Assembly: GCA_964017185.1 (NCBI GenBank)
Contig: OZ024875.1
Span: forward strand, 29,459,456 to 29,523,455
Length of the DNA: 64,000 bases
From: Rugalucina vietnamica
Taxonomy: Eukaryota; Mollusca; Bivalvia; Lucinida; Lucinidae
Direction of reading: 5' to 3'
Made by a program: the position numbers and the translations under genes. Below are positions 59,801-64,000 of the stretch, in pieces (within the stretch, counting starts at the first letter, position 1; each line of letters starts with the position of its first letter). The notes under the pieces were generated by a model. That model was not told the origin of the DNA, made no database searches, and saw nothing but the letters and a program-made list of their open reading frames with translations.

Positions 59801-62367
59801 GTTTGGTCACCCCTTCCTTTGTGACCACAATATCATGCATGAATGGGGCAGATCTATCCATAAGAGGGACCTGTTTGTATTCACTTTTAGTGAAAACATC
59901 CGAGAACTGACCATTAAATTCTTCCGCCTTCTCAAATTCGGATTGTGCAATTCCACTTCCATTTCTCTTTTTCAACGGGGGAATACCATGGGTATCTTTT
60001 TTCTGACTGTTTATGTACCTGTAAAAATCTCTAGGATTAGCCTTAACATCTCCTACCAAGTTGTTCACGTAAAGATCATGCTGCTTCCTGATATCAGCTT
60101 TGATCTCTTTCCGTAAAGATTCAAATTTAGATCTAAATTTTGCACTACCAGTCTTTTTAGTCATGGAAGATGGTTAGAGGCTGGAAATTTTGGATTTAGG
60201 AAGAAGAGGAATTGTACTACGTGTAGCGAAAACAAAGGCGCAGATCAGCTTCGCAGTTACTGCGAAGCTGATCTGCGCCTTTGTTTTCACATATGCAGAT
60301 TGTTTGTTTTCCCATGCGGTGGCTCATTTTATTTCCTGAAGAAAAAGATGGACAAAAAAGTTGTCATTTTAGCAACCTTATACTTGCTTTTTCTCGACAA
60401 AACTGGTTTAATGCATTTGATACAGCAAATGCACAGAGCAGCTGCATAGCTGGTAGATGCTCTTAATGTTAAACTGTACAGTGTTATTGTCTTTCTCTTG
60501 AATATTATGCAGCTGTTATAGTGCCCTGTCTTCTGTCTCTATCTAAGAGGGCTGGTTGGAATGCTTGTTAGTCATTACGAAAACTTGCCCATGCAATAAA
60601 CAGAGATATTTTTAGCGTTAAAAATTGAAAATTTTCAGCAGAAAAAAATTGATATTTTTCTTATTTTTGCTCAAAACATAGATTGTGGGTACACGTTAGA
60701 ACCGCCTCGCCGAGGCGGTTCTAACGAGTACCCACAATCTATGTTTTGGAGCAAAAATAAGAAAATAGTTATACCCCTGCATACCCCATTTTTTCTATAT
60801 AAAAGTGGGATTTAAGGGGGGAATATATTGCACGGACATGTTTTCCTGATGGTGGAAACCAAAGACACATTTTTTTTATCTTGAAAAAGATGTATTATAA
60901 ATATTGAGCCATGCTATGTAAAAACCTTCTTTACAGAAAGAATGAATTTATTTTAGTCTCAGTTGAACCAGCTATTTACCTTTTGACTTTCCAACATGAA
61001 TGAGGGTATTATAGCTAGCTGTGATTATTGAAATCTGATCAGAATTTCCCAGAACCTGATTGTTGAACAAGAATTTCGATTTTCATACTCAGGAACACTG
61101 TTGTGTTAATCACAACATTTTGTTGCACCAAAACCTCTTTAAAACACTATTGTTGGGGTGCATCAGTGTAAGCTGTATTAACAGTAGTATACAGTCCAAA
61201 CTGTCTGAAGCAACACATGTTAATTTGCAAAGCACCTGTCATAAGCAAGCATTTTTATGTCCCGAAACTGATTAAACAAGAGCTTAATTTCAAGGTTTAT
61301 ACTTTAACAATCTTGAATCATATGTTGTCTTGACAGACTAGTAACAGCCTAATTTGTGTTTGAAACCCCAAAATACATGTGTTCGTGCAGTACACCTCCT
61401 CTGAACATGAAACTGTACACACCATTTGGACTGCAGTAAGAGCATATATTTCTTGTTTCAGTGAGCAAAATTGATAAACATATACTAGTTTCCCTTTTAT
61501 TTGGCAGCATGACTTAAAAATTAATCATAGTGTTTAAGGCATGGAACAAGCATGTAATACCCATAAAAGAATGAATGAAAAACAAACAGATATCAATGTA
61601 ACAGCAGGTTATCACTGTTTCATCTAATAAATGAAATATAAAAAAAGAAGAAAATAAAAAAACAAATTGAATTAATTACGTCAAGATAGTAATAGATAAA
61701 TGCTAAAATAAGCATTATGAAGCCATAGAGCCGTAACATGATAAATCTGTGATTATATGGTGAGCATACAGCATGGTACAGTATAGAACACCATATCCAT
61801 TCACTAAGATAAAATTGCTGTACTGGCTATAGTATGCATTCAGGAACCTCACAGAATTAAATCAAATGCTTTCCACCCACATACAGCAGACTGCTACAGT
61901 CTCATGTTGGATGGTGGGCCCACTGATGAGTTAGATCATTTTTGTCTTGATATAACCTATCTTTAAAAAAGGACTTCTCAGATGCTTTGATTTATTCAGT
62001 CTTAAAAAATTAAGAGATACTGTGTTTCATGGTTTTAGGAATGAATATTTTTGTTGATCTTTCTCTGTCACTGAATTGTCAGAGTAAGTTGAAACTTTAA
62101 AGGCAATCACCAGGCTTAGTGATATCCTGCAGTTTGTACATAAACTTGATTAAAGCAATGACTTTGCAGGCAAATACAAAAAATTTATTTCATGTCTTTC
62201 AGCTTCCAATCAACTCCTGAACTTGGTAACTGAGATGAAGCGAGCTATCAGCCAGACGTCGACCAAGCTGGTGAAACAACTGAAGAGACGGGAGAGACGA
62301 CTAGCCAAACTAATGACTAACTGTGATATCATAACTGCCATAATACAAGCTTCCTCACCAAAAAGGA
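53807..62367 (+). CDS. TBC1 domain family member 30-like, N-terminal part (gene continues beyond window)
   Basis: Exons 53807-54030, 57657-57877 and 62203-62367 join in phase (GT-AG) to give about 203 residues. The start ATGGCGGAGGAAGAAG at 53807 was preferred to the in-frame ATG at 53786 because of its stronger Kozak context (AAGATGG). Exon 2 encodes SSIVDGLLFEIYDRWHDTRL and DSFDSDTFTECSSTSE; exon 3 encodes LVKQLKRRERRLAKLMTNCD followed by IITAIIQASSPKR. These align with the N-terminal region of TBC1D30 (SLVSGLLNELY, RRDSLDSSTEASGSD, LLRHLKQKDRLLHKVQRNCD, ACLQAVSQKR), just ahead of its Rab-GAP TBC domain, which would lie past 64000. TBC1D30 is a GAP for Rab8 linked to primary cilia. Exon 1 is poorly conserved and serine-rich. 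Confidence 0.75.
54285..54465. mobile_element. hAT-type MITE in TBC1D30-like intron 1
   Basis: CAGCGGCGGACCCAGGATTT near the left and AAATCTGCCACTG near the right form imperfect inverted ends; AGGGGGGTTC lies inside both. Such CAGTGGCGGAT ends are common in animal hAT MITEs. Confidence 0.6.
54590..54955 (+). mobile_element. SINE-like chimera with family 2 tail
   Basis: The last part (GTCCTGTCCCAACATGACTC, then TTTGTTGACTCATTGAGACG TTAAACC) is the family 2 SINE tail. The 55 bases before it (54814-54868) match the last 54 bases of the LTRs at 55362-57613. The upstream part is not recognised. Confidence 0.45.
55362..57613 (+). mobile_element. LTR retrotransposon without coding region (two 1033-bp LTRs, 186-bp interior)
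   Basis: The 5' LTR (55362-56394) and 3' LTR (56581-57613) both start TGTGACG and end CGTTACA; I found one difference (T at 56341, G at 57560). The target duplication is ATAA on both sides. The interior begins TTTGGTGGCACGGGTGGG, a likely primer-binding region, and ends with the purine tract GAAGGGGAGATAG; no gag or pol. It sits in intron 1 of the TBC1D30-like gene, same strand, 43 bp before exon 2. Near-identical LTRs mean recent insertion or LTR conversion. Structure resembles a TRIM-type non-autonomous element. Confidence 0.88.
55596..55602 (+). promoter_or_regulatory. TATA box of the 5' LTR (copy at 56815-56821)
   Basis: TATAAAA preceded by a CACGTG-like CACGTGACTGG. The LTR also has ATTAAA at 56261-56266 as a possible poly(A) signal. 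Confidence 0.6.
57878..58403. other. TBC1D30-like intron 2, start
   Basis: No recognised feature between exon 2 and MITE c13. Confidence 0.4.
58475..60165 (-). mobile_element. Jockey/CR1-type LINE, 5'-truncated, internally deleted
   Basis: Minus-strand RT: KADIRKQHDLYVNNLVGDV, LLKGLNPSKALGPDELHPRV, ICPLFKKGDRSLARNYRPVS, DFEKAFDTPPHELL, VVSGVPQ, [SINE], GTVLGPLLFSLYINDI, LFADDCVCY and WARKWGMRFQPVKCNMM. After GTVLENVD it jumps to LIPKNRRCRNQ, so the thumb region is deleted. It ends [20 protein letters not shown], stop at 58560-58562, and a tail of ATTCAG repeats (58477-58500). Another stop at 59565 breaks the frame. Inserted into MITE c13. Confidence 0.85.
59064..59210 (-). mobile_element. 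SINE tail (family 2) inserted in LINE RT
   Basis: Splits the RT motif SGVPQ-GTVLGP. It reads on the minus strand as GGTTAAAACCTATGAAGCG, ATGGCTCCATCCCGACATGA, GTTGACTGGGACGTTAAACC and a CAAACAAACAAAC tail. Confidence 0.75.
60640..60870 (+). mobile_element. Hairpin MITE, copy 2 of 2
   Basis: Long inverted repeat 60651-60767: TTCTTATTTTTGCTCAAAAC ATAGATTGTGGGTAC pairs with GTACCCACAATCTATGTTTT ... AAAATAAGAA, and at its centre lies a perfect 16-bp-arm hairpin (CGTTAGAACCGCCTCG and complement). The flank to about 60870 matches 5165-5285 in reverse. Confidence 0.7.
60871..62202. other. TBC1D30-like intron 2, end
   Basis: AT-rich; no feature recognised besides the acceptor CTTTCAG before exon 3 at 62203. 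Confidence 0.4.
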
Positions 62368-63046
62368 GTGAGTAAATGAGTTCTCATGCCAATTTTACGT
62401 TAAAATCATCACAATTCAAGTTTCACAGAGAAGCAAATGTTGATGAACATAAAAATACAGGCCTTGAAAAGGACAGACGACTAGTCAAGTAAATGACTAA
62501 CTGTGATATAAATGCATGACCAAAGAGAAGTAAGTTTATTTTATTGAAAGGTTGTCAGTTTATGGAAGGTTTATTTTATTGAAAGGTTGTGTGTACTGGT
62601 AAGCTCCTCAGCAAGATGCTTCTCGAGAGCACCTGCTAAAACTTAATGCGCATTTGGAGAAATGTTGATAACTCAAGTTACCACCTTAATGAGAGAAGAC
62701 TAACCAAGTACATTGTATTCAAGTATTGAAAGTTAAACTTGTAGGCTTTCTGAGAGGAATTTAGGGTCATAAAGTACAGATCCAAGTCATCCTGCTCTTG
62801 GTACAGCCTTGTCTGTCTGTTTGAAAATTTCAAGACCTTTTCTTCTCAAGCATTCGGACGGCCCTGTCTTAGATTTAGCTTATTTCCAATGCTGTGAAAA
62901 CTGAGGGTAATTCATCAATTACATGAACTGTTCATCTGATTTTAGTTGTTTCCCTTAGTGTTCAAGGGGGATTTGTGCTACAGTTGGTACTATAATGTTA
63001 CATATATGACATAATTTTCCATACCTGTGTTCTGCCAATAATATTA

Positions 63047-63905
63047 GGAGACCAGTGATCGATCAGTGATCGATCAGTCGATCACTGATCAATCAGTGAC
63101 CAGTGATCGATCAGCTTGTGGTTATTGTCCATTTATTCTCTTACAATAATTGAAGCATATCTTATCTTTGTCCAAACAAAAAGTACTTTACATTACTTTA
63201 CAAATGCGAATTTTATTTTAGTAGCATTTCTTCCTTTCATTTTCCAGCCCTTCATGAAGAGGTCATAGTATGACTGCCTAAAAGCTGTGAATGTTCAATA
63301 AATTCTCCGAGATGAAGAGATTTACATTCATTCATACTGGTTGAAATTTTTAACACCACTGTATCAGTTTGAATAGTACACAAATATAAAGCACATTCCA
63401 AATTTTATTCGTTAAGGCTGTTACTTATGGACATTTTCGTGTGCGATGTTTTCAACTGTTTCTTATTTTTAAGGAATTTTATGCATTTACCCAGGTGCAT
63501 TATCTGCTCTATTTCTCTAAACTCACAGTTAATTTCCAAATTGTGTTTTGTGTAATGATTAACAAAAATTATTCTTTCTAAAAATGTACATATATGTTAC
63601 CTTCCAAAAATGTACATACATGTACATTGTATATGTTACCTTTCAAATTGGCCATTGTTAATGAAAGAAATTGAAGATGATGGATCGCTGGTACACCTGA
63701 CCCTGATCTACACTATACAATGGTGGGTGTGTTAAAATGACATCACTGAGAATGTGACGCAACTACATGTACGTCATAAAATGGCACATTGTAAAACATT
63801 GAGAAGGTTCAAGCTTGGATGTGGTATGGAACAATGCACGTTCAAATGGATGCATGATCCGAAAATTTATCAAACATGCATATTTTCGATCGATCACTGG
63901 TCCTC
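63047..63905. mobile_element. PIF/Harbinger-like MITE
   Basis: Left end GGAGACCAGTGATCGATC and right end CGATCGATCACTGGTCCTC are inverted, and TTA flanks both sides (63044-63046, 63906-63908), the duplication made by PIF/Harbinger elements. Extra GATCGATCAGTGATCGATCA repeats follow the left end (63055-63118). No transposase. Confidence 0.65.
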
Positions 63906-64000
63906 TTATGCTAATTCTTTCAGTTAAAATCTTCATTTTCTCTTTTGCTTATATGCCCAGCTTATAACAGTTTTTCATGCAAATGTAGATTTGGTTCAGA

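Larger units (their letters stand above)
58408..60325. mobile_element. Hairpin MITE copy c13, split by a LINE
   Basis: Left part 58408-58474 and right part about 60166-60325 join into one MITE; ATTT flanks both outer ends (58404-58407, 60326-60329). Hairpin arms AGCTTCGCAGT / ACTGCGAAGCT pair perfectly. Lies in intron 2 of the TBC1D30-like gene. Confidence 0.82.

Overview
The window is animal (metazoan) genomic DNA: AT-rich, with GT-AG introns, ribosomal-protein and V-ATPase genes split into small exons, and very dense transposable-element debris. The repeat types (pearl/HINE-like elements with a hairpin start, an ACGG- or GTCT-type microsatellite and tandem core units; tRNA-derived SINEs; Jockey/CR1-type LINEs; a Ty3/gypsy element) fit a marine mollusc, most likely a bivalve. 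That taxonomic call is inference.

Four host genes can be assembled from exons. (1) RPS23 (uS12), minus strand, 10600 to 2848, four exons, with a 5' terminal oligopyrimidine tract and a short 3' UTR. (2) ATP6AP1/Ac45, the V-ATPase accessory subunit, plus strand, 23035-46194, nine exons, with a 12.8-kb first intron filled by nested transposons. (3) TXNL4B, the Dim1-like spliceosome-associated protein, minus strand, 53671 to 50777, three exons. (4) A TBC1D30-like gene, plus strand, starting at 53807, three exons seen, running off the window. TXNL4B and the TBC1D30-like gene are divergent, with 135 bp between their start codons.

Layout: 1-2400 two pearl/HINE-like elements; 2848-10600 RPS23 with element-rich introns; 10749-13013 a MULE-like element with minisatellite ends; 13220-14285 a GTAG tetranucleotide array; 14914-15937 a LINE remnant; 16381-18031 a foldback element with a nested MITE; 18379-19379 a mariner-like element; 19690-22400 low-complexity tandem repeats; 23035-46194 ATP6AP1, whose intron 1 holds a MITE, a LINE interrupted by nested elements, and a broken gypsy element itself interrupted by a SINE, a hAT-like element carrying a HINE, and half a MITE; 46200-50780 MITE and SINE copies; 50777-53671 TXNL4B; 53807 onward the TBC1D30-like gene with a fresh LTR pair in intron 1.

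The most striking feature is a family of about 234-bp hairpin MITEs (ends GAGCC...GGCTC, 4-bp A/T target duplications). Fourteen copies lie between 32.7 and 60.4 kb, five of them within about 30 bp of an exon edge. One sits exactly at the TXNL4B stop codon and may also supply its poly(A) signal. Hairpin arms in different copies carry matched, compensatory changes. A second notable pattern is that six sequence-unrelated repeat families share one architecture: 5' hairpin, microsatellite, tandem core, 3' hairpin.
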